A stretch of 64,000 nt of DNA from G963663315 sp965231905. Lineage in GTDB: Bacteria > Pseudomonadota > Gammaproteobacteria > Arenicellales > Poriferihabitantaceae. The stretch's first letter is position 1, and every line of letters begins with the position of its first letter. Under the pieces are notes generated by a model. That model worked only from the letters and a program-made list of their open reading frames with translations, was not told the DNA's origin and did no database searches. The DNA is taken from the NCBI GenBank assembly GCA_965231905.1, contig CBDDOO010000002.1, positions 1,364,001-1,428,000 of the forward strand, written 5' to 3'. The translations under genes were made by a program, and so were the position numbers. Positions 53,040 to 62,070 of this stretch are shown here, piece after piece.

Positions 53040-54118
53040 CAGGGTTCCCTGACCGCGACGGATGCGGTTGCCCGGATGCGGTATTGGATCAGTACGTCGC
53101 AGGCCAGCAGGAAAAACAGCAGCATGCCCTGGAACACCCCGGTGACCGCGAGGGGCAGGTTGAGGGTGATCTGGGCGGATTCACCGCCGAGATAGCTGAG
53201 CGCCACCAGGTGGCCCGCCAGCAGGACACCCACCGGGTGCAGGCGCCCGACGAAAGCGACGATGATGGCGGTAAAACCATAGCCCGGTGAAATGGAGGGC
53301 TGGAGTTGCCCGATGGGACCCGCCACTTCCAACAGCCCTGCAAGTCCCGCGGCCCCGCCGCCCAGCATCAGGGTGAACCAGATGATTCGGTTGATGTTGA
53401 AACCGGCGTATCGACCCGCCGCAGGAGCTTCACCGATGACCTTGACCTGGAACCCGATGAGGGTGCGCGCCATTATTATCCAGGCCCCCGCCACCGCCGC
53501 CAGGGCCAGCAGCCAGCCCAAATGCAGCCGAGTACTGTCCAGGATGATCGGTATCGTGGCGGAATCGTTGAATACCCGGGACTCCGGGAAATTGAAACCA
53601 TCCGGGTCCCGCCAGGGGCCGTGCACCAGGTAGCTGAGAAACAGGATTGCAACGTAGGCCAGCATCAGACTGACCAGGATCTCATTGGCATTGAAGCGGG
53701 TACGCAGGAAAGCGGGGATTGCGGCCCAGGCCATCCCCCCGAGAATGCTGCAGAAAATCATCAACGGCAGGACCCAGAAACCCTCGATGTCGTGGAGCCA
53801 CAGGGCGATGCCGCCACCGCAGATGGCGCCCAGGGTGAGTTGCCCCTCGGCGCCGATGTTCCAGACCCCGGCGCGAAAGCCGATGGACAGCGCCATTGCG
53901 ATCAGTACCAGCGGCGTCGCTTTCACCGCGAGTTCACCCCAGCCATAGAGAGAGGTAAGTGGCTCGATAAAAAAGGCGTACAGGGCCTGTCCGGGATTCG
54001 CGCCCATGAAAATGAAGAGGGCGATGCCCGACAGAAGGGTCAGCGCCAGCGCGATCAGTGGCGACAGCAGCGCCATGCTTCGGGATGCCTCGGGACGCCG
54101 GACCAGTTTAAGCGGCAT
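53039..54118 (-). CDS. ABC transporter permease, nucleoside/purine type (NupP/YufP-like)
   Basis: A 359-residue inner-membrane protein starting MPLKLVRRPEASRSMALLSP at ATG 54118; a longer frame would overlap the ATPase gene by 47 nt. Signature GFRAGVWNIGAEGQLTLGAI and VIGEAPAAGRYAGFNINRII. It forms the heterodimeric channel with the next permease and overlaps the ATPase stop by 11 nt. Confidence 0.87.
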   Translation of the reverse strand: MPLKLVRRPEASRSMALLSPLIALALTLLSGIALFIFMGANPGQALYAFFIEPLTSLYGWGELAVKATPLVLIAMALSIGFRAGVWNIGAEGQLTLGAICGGGIALWLHDIEGFWVLPLMIFCSILGGMAWAAIPAFLRTRFNANEILVSLMLAYVAILFLSYLVHGPWRDPDGFNFPESRVFNDSATIPIILDSTRLHLGWLLALAAVAGAWIIMARTLIGFQVKVIGEAPAAGRYAGFNINRIIWFTLMLGGGAAGLAGLLEVAGPIGQLQPSISPGYGFTAIIVAFVGRLHPVGVLLAGHLVALSYLGGESAQITLNLPLAVTGVFQGMLLFFLLACDVLIQYRIRATASVAVREP

Positions 54119-55667
54119 GTCCCGCCTCCGCGATATTTTCCAGGGTTTGAGCACCCGCCATAAGGAGGCCGATCTGCTCCATGGTGACCCGGTTCGCGGG
54201 GTAGGTTGCGGACACGCCTCCCGCGCAGATGGCGGCGATGTGATCGCTGATCTGCATGAGTTCGTCCAGGTCCTGGGAAATCACCAGCACCGCGGCTCCC
54301 GCGGCGGCGAGACCGTGCAGGGCGTCATGGATGGCGCGGGCGGCGCCGGCATCCACGCCCCAGGTAGGCTGAGACACTACCAGAAGCCCCGGATTCTGGC
54401 GGATTTCCCGCCCGACGATGAACTTCTGAAGGTTTCCCCCGGAGAGGCTTTCCGTGGGCGCCCGGGGACCATTCGCCTTGACCCGAAAGCATTCAATGAC
54501 ATCGCCGGTGAAGCGGTCGCGCGCGCCGCGATTGATGAATCCTCGGGAAAGCAGCCCGAGTCGAAGGAACGCCGTCAGGAAGCTGTTTTCGGACAGGCTC
54601 ATGCCGGGTACCGCGCCGTGGCCGAGACGCTCCTCGGGAATGGAGGACAACCCCATCATTCGCCGGGCGTTGGGCCTCAAGTGGCCGCAATCCTTTCCGT
54701 TGATGCGAACCTGGTCGGCGTTCACCGTGATTTCGCCACTGATGGCCATGCGTAATTCATCCTGCCCGTTGCCGGCGACACCCGCAATTCCGAGAATTTC
54801 CCCGGCGCGAACCTCAAGGCTGATATTCCTTAATGGAATGCCGAATTCACTCGCAGGCATGACGTTCAGGCGCTCCAGGGACAGGCGTACCGCGCCGGGG
54901 GCGCGGGTCTTCGGTTCCGGCTCCCTGGCGAATGCCTCGCCCATCATCTTCGCCGCCAGAGTGTGCGGCGTTTCGTGCGCTACCGCCACCGAATCCACAA
55001 CCCGACCGCCGCGGAGTATGGTCGCGTGGCTGCACAGCGCCTTGATCTCATCGAGCTTGTGGCTGATGTAGAGGATCGCCATTCCTTCGGCGGCAAGCTG
55101 GCGCAGGGTTTCAAACAACTTCCCCACCTCCTGGGGGGTCAGTACCGAGGTTGGTTCGTCCATGATCAGGAGTCCCGGATTCTGCAACAGGCAGCGGATG
55201 ATCTCGATACGCTGGCGTTCTCCCACGGACAGGGTGTAGACATGCCGGTCGGGGTCCAGCGGCAGCCCGTAGCGTTGGCAAATCCCGACAAAATCCTGAC
55301 GGAGGTCGGCGCCGCTCTCCCCGATATCCATGCCGAGTATGATGTTCTCGAACACCGTCAGGGAATCAAACAACGAGAAATGCTGGAACACCATGGCAAT
55401 GCCCAGTCTGCGGGCATAAGCGGGATTGTTGATTGTAACCCGCTGGCCTTTCCAGATAATATCCCCGGCATCGGGCTTCAGTATGCCGTAGATCATTTTC
55501 ACCAGGGTGGATTTGCCAGCGCCGTTCTCACCCAGGAGGGCATGGATCTCTCCCGGACTTACGGTAAGATGCACGTCGTCGTTGGCGAGCGCACCGGGGA
55601 ACGACCGCGTCATGCCGCGTAACGCAAGCAGGGGATCGGGCAATAATTCCTCGTTGGTTCCGGTCAT
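54108..55667 (-). CDS. ABC transporter ATP-binding protein, double-ATPase, nucleoside/purine type (NupO/YufO-like)
   Basis: A 519-residue protein with two ATPase halves as in sugar and nucleoside importers. First Walker A GENGAGKSTLVKMIYG and signature YTLSVGERQRIEI; second half has GIAGVAGNGQDELRMAI and SLSGGNLQKFIVGRE. The second half lacks a proper Walker A Lys, usual for this group. ATG 55667 is chosen; a TTG at 55694 adds nine residues. First gene of the long minus-strand ureide operon. No BMP-type binding lipoprotein gene accompanies it in the window. Confidence 0.88.
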   Translation of the reverse strand: MTGTNEELLPDPLLALRGMTRSFPGALANDDVHLTVSPGEIHALLGENGAGKSTLVKMIYGILKPDAGDIIWKGQRVTINNPAYARRLGIAMVFQHFSLFDSLTVFENIILGMDIGESGADLRQDFVGICQRYGLPLDPDRHVYTLSVGERQRIEIIRCLLQNPGLLIMDEPTSVLTPQEVGKLFETLRQLAAEGMAILYISHKLDEIKALCSHATILRGGRVVDSVAVAHETPHTLAAKMMGEAFAREPEPKTRAPGAVRLSLERLNVMPASEFGIPLRNISLEVRAGEILGIAGVAGNGQDELRMAISGEITVNADQVRINGKDCGHLRPNARRMMGLSSIPEERLGHGAVPGMSLSENSFLTAFLRLGLLSRGFINRGARDRFTGDVIECFRVKANGPRAPTESLSGGNLQKFIVGREIRQNPGLLVVSQPTWGVDAGAARAIHDALHGLAAAGAAVLVISQDLDELMQISDHIAAICAGGVSATYPANRVTMEQIGLLMAGAQTLENIAEAGHAA

Positions 55668-55697
55668 CAGGGATGGCTGCGAAAAGCTGATCAAACA

Positions 55698-55711
55698 GTC
55701 AGAATTTTGAC
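55698..55711. promoter_or_regulatory. GTCA-N6-TGAC inverted repeat over the operon start point
   Basis: GTCAGAATTTTGAC on the plus strand, located where transcription from the promoter would begin. Repressor-site-like; the GTCA/TGAC half-sites recall those in the RutR-like site before xdhA, in inverted order. Confidence 0.35.
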
Positions 55712-55740
55712 AGTATAGATAAATTCCAGCCGGACTTCAA
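55712..55740 (-). promoter_or_regulatory. Probable promoter of the ABC importer-ureide operon
   Basis: On the minus strand TTGAAG (55740-55735), 17 bases and TATACT (55717-55712) stand about 45 bases before the ATPase start. They are directly followed by the inverted repeat at 55698-55711. Confidence 0.55.
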
Positions 55741-55831
55741 CGCTCGGCCCGCTGACATGGCCCGCCGCCAAGCTGTGTCAGCGCAATTCCGTTAGCGCCG
55801 GTCCAGGCTGGAACCCTGCTGACTACTTCCG

Positions 55832-55837
55832 TATAAT
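55832..55837 (+). promoter_or_regulatory. -10 hexamer of the 8-oxoguanine deaminase gene
   Basis: TATAAT, 55 bases before the ATG at 55893. The -35 (TGGAAC, 17 bases upstream) is poor, so an activator or a weak promoter is possible. The rest of the 225-bp divergent gap shows nothing else recognisable. Confidence 0.45.
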
Positions 55838-55892
55838 GGATTCCGTCGCTTAGAAAAATCCTGCATCCAGGTAATCCCACCTGCTTTCGATC

Positions 55893-57251
55893 ATGCAACC
55901 GCCGCCCCGCCGAATCTGGATACGAAACCCGCTGTCTGTATTTTCAGACCTCCCCGCAAGCGGCGGCATCGTGACCGAAGGCGCGGTTATTGCACAGACG
56001 CTCGGTTCCGGCGAGGCGCCTGCAAAACCCGTGGACGAAACCATTGACGCCTCCCAATCAGTCGTATTGCCCGGGCTGATCAACACACATCACCACTATT
56101 ACCAGACCCTTACCCGGGCCTGTCCTCACGCACTGGGCAAAGCGCTGTTCCCCTGGCTGAAAAGCCTCTATCCGGTCTGGGCCGGACTCGACCTGGAAAT
56201 GGTTGAGGTGGCCACGGAGCTGGCATCCGCGGAACTCCTGTTGTCGGGCTGCACGACCAGCTCAGATCACCATTACCTCTTCCCCCTTGCCGCCGAGTCC
56301 GCTATTGATGCCCAGGTGACGGCGCTGCGGCGAACCGGGCAGCGCGCGGCGCTCACGCGCGGCTCCATGAGCCTGGGCGAGGACCAGGGGGGACTGCCGC
56401 CCACATCGGTGGTCCAGGGCCGGGATGAGATACTGGCGGACTCGGCGCGACTGGTGGATCAGTACCACGATCCTTTACCCGGCGCCATGTTGCAGATTGC
56501 GCTGGCTCCATGCTCGCCGTTCAGTGTATCACGGGAATTGATGATTGAGACGGCGGCGCTGGCCCGGAGCCGGGGTGTCCGGCTGCACACTCACCTGGCG
56601 GAAACAGAAGATGAAAACGCCTTTTGCGAACGTGAGTACGGCATGCGGCCGCTGCGCTACCTGGAATCCGTAGAATGGCTGGCGGATGATGTCTGGCTGG
56701 CCCATGGAATCCACTTCACTGAGGCGGAAATAAGTATACTGGGGGAAGCGGGCGTGGGGATTGCCCATTGCCCGAGCTCGAACATGCTGCTGGGCTCGGG
56801 GCAGTGCCGCGCTCTGGACCTGGAGCGCGCCGGTTGTCCGCTGGGCCTGGGTGTGGACGGCTCTGCCTCCAACGACAGTTCCAATCTGATCCAGGAAGTC
56901 AGACAGGCGTTTCTGTTGCAGCGATTGCGTTATGGCGCGTCATTGGTGAGCCACCGGGACGCATTGCGCTGGGCGACCGCGGGTTCCGCCGCCTGTCTGG
57001 GCAGAACCGATATCGGGACCATTGCGCCCGGCATGCAGGCAGATCTGGCGTTGTTTCGACTGGATGAGTTGAATTTCTCCGGCGCCGGGGACCCGCTGGC
57101 GGCGCTGATCCTGTGCGGCGCCCGGCGCGCGAATGACGTGATGGTGGCGGGGCGCTGGCGGGTGCGGGACGGAGAGATTCCCGACCTTGACTTGCCGGCG
57201 CTGAAGGCCCGGCATGGGGAATTGGCGCACGATTTGCAGGGATTGCACTGA
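55893..57251 (+). CDS. 8-oxoguanine deaminase (amidohydrolase family)
   Basis: Converts 8-oxoguanine to urate, feeding oxidised guanine straight into the pathway. The 452-residue amidohydrolase has the metal motif NTHHHYYQTLTRACPHALGK (H66, H68), LHTHLAETEDEN, AHGIHFTEAE and GLGVDGSASNDSSNL. The HHHYYQTLTRA segment and SSDHHYLFP resemble characterised 8-oxoguanine deaminases rather than GuaD. Start ATG 55893. It lies opposite the ABC operon and 91 bp before xdhA. Confidence 0.85.
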   Translation: MQPPPRRIWIRNPLSVFSDLPASGGIVTEGAVIAQTLGSGEAPAKPVDETIDASQSVVLPGLINTHHHYYQTLTRACPHALGKALFPWLKSLYPVWAGLDLEMVEVATELASAELLLSGCTTSSDHHYLFPLAAESAIDAQVTALRRTGQRAALTRGSMSLGEDQGGLPPTSVVQGRDEILADSARLVDQYHDPLPGAMLQIALAPCSPFSVSRELMIETAALARSRGVRLHTHLAETEDENAFCEREYGMRPLRYLESVEWLADDVWLAHGIHFTEAEISILGEAGVGIAHCPSSNMLLGSGQCRALDLERAGCPLGLGVDGSASNDSSNLIQEVRQAFLLQRLRYGASLVSHRDALRWATAGSAACLGRTDIGTIAPGMQADLALFRLDELNFSGAGDPLAALILCGARRANDVMVAGRWRVRDGEIPDLDLPALKARHGELAHDLQGLH

Positions 57252-57314
57252 GCGCGCGCCGGCCCGCCCCGGAAGTGGCGAGCGTTGCGCACGGGGCCGG
57301 GGATTGCTAGAATC

Positions 57315-57330
57315 CTGACCAAATAGTCAG
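57315..57330. promoter_or_regulatory. RutR-like operator upstream of xdhA
   Basis: CTGACCAAATAGTCAG matches the RutR consensus TTGACCANNTGGTCAA at 11 of 14 fixed positions and is a near-perfect palindrome. It ends 13 bases before the xdhA start. The RutR-like repressor encoded at 51456-52112 is the natural candidate. Confidence 0.55.
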
Positions 57331-57342
57331 ATATTTCCCAAG

Positions 57343-58818
57343 ATGATTCGGTTTCTGCTCAACGACCAGGAGATTGCGCTTTCGGATTTTGAGGCGCGGG
57401 TTACCGTGCTGGACTGGCTCAGAAAGGAACGTGGTCTATGTGGCAGCAAGGAAGGGTGCGCTTCCGGTGATTGTGGCGCCTGCACCGTGGTGGTGGCTGA
57501 GCCGGTGGAGGGGGAGCTTGTGTATCACTCGATCAATAGCTGTATTACCTTCCTCGGCGCCCTCCATGGTCGCCAATTGATTACTGTGGAACATCTTGCG
57601 GATGGTGACAGCCTGCATCCTGTACAGCAGGCCATGGTGAATCATCATGGCTCCCAGTGCGGCTTTTGCACGCCGGGATTCGTGATGTCCCTCTTCGCGA
57701 TGGGCAAGCAGCCCCCTTCCTCCGGCGAGAAGGAGCGCCGGGATGCCATTCATGAACATCTCGGCGGCAACCTGTGTCGTTGCACCGGATACCGCCCCAT
57801 TATTGATGCCGCGCTGGTATCGACCGCGGTCAGGGCGCCGGACCGGTTTGATCGCAAGTCCCGCACAACACGCGCGACCCTGAACCGGATTCGGTCTGAA
57901 GACGGCGATCGGGCGGGTGGCGGTGATATGGCTGGTCTTCCGGGATTCCTGATTCCCCGGAACGTTGCCGAACTCTCCCGGGCATATCTCGACTACCCGG
58001 ACGCGAGGTTACTGGGCGGCGGCACCGACCTCGCGCTTGAAGTGACCCAGGAACTGAAGACCCTGGACCGGCTCATTCTCCTTGACCGTGTCACAGAACT
58101 CAAGCAGGTGACGGAGAGAGACGGGTGGTTGACCGTGGGCGCCGCGGTGTCTCTGAGCCGTTGTCTGGAATTATTCGCCACTTGTTACCCCCCGGTCGCT
58201 GATCTTCTCCTGCGCTTCGGTTCACGCCAGATCCGTAACCCTGGCACCCTGGGTGGAAATATCGCCAATGCCTCTCCGGTCGGGGACCTGCCGCCAGTCC
58301 TGCTGGCTCTCGGGGCCGGGGTCACCCTGCAGCGCGGTGACAGGCGGCGTTCACTATCGCTGGATGATTTTTTCCTCGATTACCGAGTGAGCGCACTTGA
58401 ACAGGGGGAATTCGTTCGCAGCGTTTCCCTGCCGTTGCCGGCGCCCGGGCAGTTCTTCCGCGTCTACAAGGTAGCCAAGCGGATTGACGACGACATCTCC
58501 GCGGTCTGTCTCGCGGTGAATCTGACGCTGGAAGGCGAAGGGCAGGATGCCGTGATCCGCCGTGCGGGAATCGGCGTTGGCGGTATGGCGTCTATTCCCA
58601 GACGCGCTCCGGCCTGCGAGGCTGCGATGGTCGGGAAACCGTTCGATGAAGTCACGGTGGCCGCGGCTGCGGATGCCATTGCCGGAGAATTCCATCCCAT
58701 AGACGATGTTCGGGCCAGCGCCGCCTACCGTAGAGCGGTAGCGCGGAATCTGTTGCGCCGCTGCTTGCTGGAGTTTCAGGGAGGCGGATTTCCCCTTCGG
58801 GTGACAGATGTCCATTGA
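57343..58818 (+). CDS. xdhA: Xanthine dehydrogenase small subunit (2Fe-2S and FAD)
   Basis: A 491-residue subunit that passes electrons from the molybdenum centre to NAD+. The plant-type ferredoxin part has C39, C44, C47 and C67 (GCASGDCGAC, NSC); the second cluster has CGFCTPGF and CRCTGYRP. The FAD domain starts near residue 200 (LLGGGTDLALEV) and contains LGGNIANASPVGDLPP. Start ATG 57343. It overlaps xdhB by 11 nt. Confidence 0.95.
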   Translation: MIRFLLNDQEIALSDFEARVTVLDWLRKERGLCGSKEGCASGDCGACTVVVAEPVEGELVYHSINSCITFLGALHGRQLITVEHLADGDSLHPVQQAMVNHHGSQCGFCTPGFVMSLFAMGKQPPSSGEKERRDAIHEHLGGNLCRCTGYRPIIDAALVSTAVRAPDRFDRKSRTTRATLNRIRSEDGDRAGGGDMAGLPGFLIPRNVAELSRAYLDYPDARLLGGGTDLALEVTQELKTLDRLILLDRVTELKQVTERDGWLTVGAAVSLSRCLELFATCYPPVADLLLRFGSRQIRNPGTLGGNIANASPVGDLPPVLLALGAGVTLQRGDRRRSLSLDDFFLDYRVSALEQGEFVRSVSLPLPAPGQFFRVYKVAKRIDDDISAVCLAVNLTLEGEGQDAVIRRAGIGVGGMASIPRRAPACEAAMVGKPFDEVTVAAAADAIAGEFHPIDDVRASAAYRRAVARNLLRRCLLEFQGGGFPLRVTDVH

Positions 58819-61117
58819 AAGAACCCGACAGGTCGGACAACCCCTGGTCCACGACAGCGCTCGCGGGCATGTCGCCGGTACGGCGGTTTATATCGACGAT
58901 CTGACGCCAGTGGAGGGCCAGCTCCATGCATGCGTGGGCGGCAGCGCCATCACTCGAGGCCGCGTGAAATCCATGAACCTGGAGCCCTTGCGCGCGGCGC
59001 CCGGCGTGGTGGATGTGATCACCGCGGCTGATGTGCCCGGCCAGCTGGATATCGGCCCGGTATTTCCCGGTGACCCCCTGCTGGTGGCCGGGGAGATCGA
59101 ATTTCGGGGACAGCCACTGTTCGCCGTTCTGGCGACCCGTCACGATCTTGCGCGCCGGGCAGTCGCTCTCGCCAAAATAGAATACGAGGAGATGGAACCG
59201 ATGCTGGACCTCGACCGGGCCATTGCCGACGCCTACTACGTGAGGCCTCCGCACCGGATGCGGCGGGGGGATGCCGAGGCTGTGTTGAAAAAGGCATCCA
59301 GGCGATTCCAGGGCGAACTCCGGGTGGGTGGTCAAGAGCATTTTTACCTGGAGGGGCAGGTCTCGCTCGCGATTCCGGAAGAGGAGGGCGGCATGACCCT
59401 GTACACCTCCTCACAGAATCCCACCGAAGCCCAGAAACTGGTGGCGGCGGTACTGGGGATTTCCATGCACAAGGTCAACGTCATCACCCGGCGGATGGGC
59501 GGGGGCTTCGGCGGCAAGGAAACCCATGGTTCCGCCTGGTCCTGCATCGCCGCAGTGTTCGCTCGTCGCAACGGCTGCGCCGTCTCCTGCAGGTTGTCAC
59601 GCCGGGACGACATGGTCATGACCGGCAAGCGGCACAATTTTCTGAACCAATACGACGTCTGCCACAACGGGGAAGGTCGTCTGGATGCCATCCGATACCG
59701 GCTTGCGGGGCAATGCGGCAACTCACCGGATCTGTCCGATGCCATCGTGGACCGGGCGATGTTCCATTGCGACAATGCCTATTACATCCCGGACGTCCTG
59801 ATCGACGGGTTGCGCTGCAAGACCCACACCGTTTCCGCCACGGCCTTTCGCGGATTCGGTGGTCCCCAGGGGATGATCACCATTGAGGCGATCATGGATG
59901 AAATCGCCTTTCGGGTGGGCAGGGACCCGCTGGATGTGCGGCGGACGAATCTCTACAATACCACGGACCGCAACGTCACTCCCTATCACCAGCGGATTGA
60001 CGCTTTTTCAGTTCCGCGTATCCTGGACCAGTTGGAAGCCGAGTCTGATTACCGGGTCCGCCGCGCGGCAATCCGTGAATTCAACCGCCGAAGCCCGGCG
60101 CTGAAGAAAGGCATCGCGCTGACCCCGGTAAAGTTCGGCATTTCCTTCACCGTGCTCCATCTCAATCAGGCCGGCGCCCTGGTCCATGTATATGCCGACG
60201 GCAGCATTCACCTGAACCACGGCGGCACCGAAATGGGGCAGGGCCTGATGACCAAGGTGCGGCAGGTCGTGGCAGAGGAGTTCCGGGTCAACCCGGACCG
60301 CATCGTGATTTCCGCCACCCGCACGGACAAGGTACCCAATACCCCGGCCACCGCAGCGTCATCCGGTACCGACCTCAACGGTATGGCGGCGCTGAACGCG
60401 GCGCGCGCCATTCGTCGGCGGATGGCATCGTTTCTCGCGCAAAAATACGGCGTTGATGAATTGGAAATCGTGTTCATGGACGACCGGGTGCATGTGGGCG
60501 ACCGCGCGCTTGAGTTCGGGCAGGCGGCAAAGGAATCCTGGCTTGGCCGGGTCTCCCTGTCCGCTACGGGCTTCTACTGTACTCCCGGGATCCATTACGA
60601 CCGGGCGAGCGCTTGCGGGCGGCCGTTCTTTTACTACGCCAATGGCGCTGCGGTGTCGGAAGTGGTCATTGACACCCTCACCGGGGAATCCCGGCTGCTG
60701 CGTGTGGACATCCTCCACGATGTCGGGCGTTCCATCAACCCGGCCATCGACATCGGCCAGATTGAGGGCGGCTTTATCCAGGGTCTCGGCTGGCTTACCT
60801 GCGAGGAACTGAAATGGGATCAGGATGGCCGGCTCCTCACCGACGGACCGGCCACCTACAAGATCCCGGCCATCTCCGATACGCCGCCGGTCTTCAATAC
60901 CCGGCTGCTGACCGATGCGGATAATAGCGAAGAGACCATCTTCCGCTCCAGGGCCGTGGGGGAGCCGCCGCTGATGCTGGCCATTTCCGCCTGGTGCGCC
61001 ATTCGCGACGCCGTGGCGGCGGTGAGCGATTACAGGGCTTTCCCGGAACTGCACGCGCCGGCCACGCCGGAGGAAATCCTGCGCGCGGTGGACGGTATGC
61101 GGGGACGGTCATCATGA
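58808..61117 (+). CDS. xdhB: Xanthine dehydrogenase large subunit (molybdopterin binding)
   Basis: Holds the molybdenum cofactor and hydroxylates hypoxanthine and xanthine to urate. The 769-residue protein begins RQVGQPLVHDSARGHVAGTA. The FGGKETHGSAW loop, AFRGFGGPQGM (Arg for substrate) and GTEMGQGLMTKVRQVVAEEF are family motifs; the Glu in VGEPPLMLAISAWCAIRDAV is the catalytic base region. ATG 58808 lies inside the end of xdhA, and xdhC overlaps its stop by 4 nt. Confidence 0.95.
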   Translation: MSIERTRQVGQPLVHDSARGHVAGTAVYIDDLTPVEGQLHACVGGSAITRGRVKSMNLEPLRAAPGVVDVITAADVPGQLDIGPVFPGDPLLVAGEIEFRGQPLFAVLATRHDLARRAVALAKIEYEEMEPMLDLDRAIADAYYVRPPHRMRRGDAEAVLKKASRRFQGELRVGGQEHFYLEGQVSLAIPEEEGGMTLYTSSQNPTEAQKLVAAVLGISMHKVNVITRRMGGGFGGKETHGSAWSCIAAVFARRNGCAVSCRLSRRDDMVMTGKRHNFLNQYDVCHNGEGRLDAIRYRLAGQCGNSPDLSDAIVDRAMFHCDNAYYIPDVLIDGLRCKTHTVSATAFRGFGGPQGMITIEAIMDEIAFRVGRDPLDVRRTNLYNTTDRNVTPYHQRIDAFSVPRILDQLEAESDYRVRRAAIREFNRRSPALKKGIALTPVKFGISFTVLHLNQAGALVHVYADGSIHLNHGGTEMGQGLMTKVRQVVAEEFRVNPDRIVISATRTDKVPNTPATAASSGTDLNGMAALNAARAIRRRMASFLAQKYGVDELEIVFMDDRVHVGDRALEFGQAAKESWLGRVSLSATGFYCTPGIHYDRASACGRPFFYYANGAAVSEVVIDTLTGESRLLRVDILHDVGRSINPAIDIGQIEGGFIQGLGWLTCEELKWDQDGRLLTDGPATYKIPAISDTPPVFNTRLLTDADNSEETIFRSRAVGEPPLMLAISAWCAIRDAVAAVSDYRAFPELHAPATPEEILRAVDGMRGRSS

Positions 61118-61908
61118 ACTGGGTTGAGGCAACTGCGCGGTTGTCCGCCGACAACCAGGGTTTCGTGGTGGTCACGGTACTTTCGACTCGCGGCTCCGCT
61201 CCCCGGGACCGGCAGTCCAAGATGGTGGTCACGAAGAACGCCAGTCATGATTCCATCGGCGGCGGCAACCTCGAATTCAGCGCCATTGGACACGCAAGGG
61301 GGTTACTGTCACAGGGGCGCGCCGGCAATGAACGCCAGGATTGCACCCTGGGCAAAGATCATTCACAGTGCTGCGGGGGGCAGGTAGAACTGCTCTACGA
61401 ATGTTTTCCCGCCTGTGATTTTCACATTGCTCTTTTCGGCGCCGGTCATGTCGGCAAGGCCCTGGTGCGGATTCTGGCGGACTTGCCCTGCCGGGTCACC
61501 TGGCTCGATAACCGGGAGGATGTACTGTCCGCCGCGATCATGGAATCCGGAGCGCCGGGCAACGTTATCCCCCGATTTATGGAAAATCCACATATTGCGG
61601 TGGAGGCTCTGCCCCCGGATACCTGGTACCTGGTCATGACCCACAGCCATGAAATCGACCTCGAACTCGTGGAGGCCATACTGACGCGAAGCGACTTTCC
61701 CTACTGTGGCTTGATCGGTTCCCGCTCCAAGGCCGCGAGCTTTTGCAAGAGATTATCGCGCATGGGGTTTGCCGATGCTGAACTTGCGCAACTCACATCC
61801 CCCATTGGCATTGATCTCGGGGGCGGCAAAATGCCCATGGAGGTGGCGGTGTCGGTGGCGGCCCAACTGCTCAGCCAATATCGGGCGGGCCTGTCGGGCC
61901 CGTGTTGA
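61114..61908 (+). CDS. xdhC: Xanthine dehydrogenase accessory protein XdhC
   Basis: Inserts sulfurated molybdenum cofactor into XdhB. The 264-residue protein starts MNWVEATARLSADNQGFVVV at ATG 61114, overlapping xdhB by 4 nt; a longer frame inside xdhB was rejected. RGSAPRDRQSKMVV and SIGGGNLEF are the XdhC_CoxI signature; QCCGGQVELLYE follows, and the Rossmann part has LFGAGHVGKALVRI and CGLIGSRSKAASF. Confidence 0.93.
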   Translation: MNWVEATARLSADNQGFVVVTVLSTRGSAPRDRQSKMVVTKNASHDSIGGGNLEFSAIGHARGLLSQGRAGNERQDCTLGKDHSQCCGGQVELLYECFPACDFHIALFGAGHVGKALVRILADLPCRVTWLDNREDVLSAAIMESGAPGNVIPRFMENPHIAVEALPPDTWYLVMTHSHEIDLELVEAILTRSDFPYCGLIGSRSKAASFCKRLSRMGFADAELAQLTSPIGIDLGGGKMPMEVAVSVAAQLLSQYRAGLSGPC

Positions 61909-61925
61909 GGCATCCGCCAACCATA

Positions 61926-62070
61926 GCGGGCGACCACAGAGGGTCGCCCCTACGATAACGATCTGTATTCACCCGCATTTTGTGGCGGGCGCCGAAGGGA
62001 CGCGGGTACGACCGGGACACACCTGCATTCACCCGCATTATTGTAGGGGCGGGTCTCCGTGCCCGCCCGC
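61926..62070. repeat. Pair of dispersed hairpin repeats (copies 12 and 13) after xdhC
   Basis: GGGCGACCACAGAGGGTCGC with CCCTACGA (61928-61954) and TTGTAGGGGCGGGTCTCCGT with GCCCGCCC (62041-62068). Between them the block CTGYATTCACCCGCATT occurs twice (about 61962 and 62023). The first hairpin may end the xdh transcript. The guaD C-terminal codons lie in the second hairpin. Confidence 0.7.

Noticed and set aside
48150..53195. Long plus-strand frames (48150-49181, 49388-50488, 51951-53195)
   Set aside because: All are opposite the ureide and ABC genes, which have clear family motifs; these frames have none.
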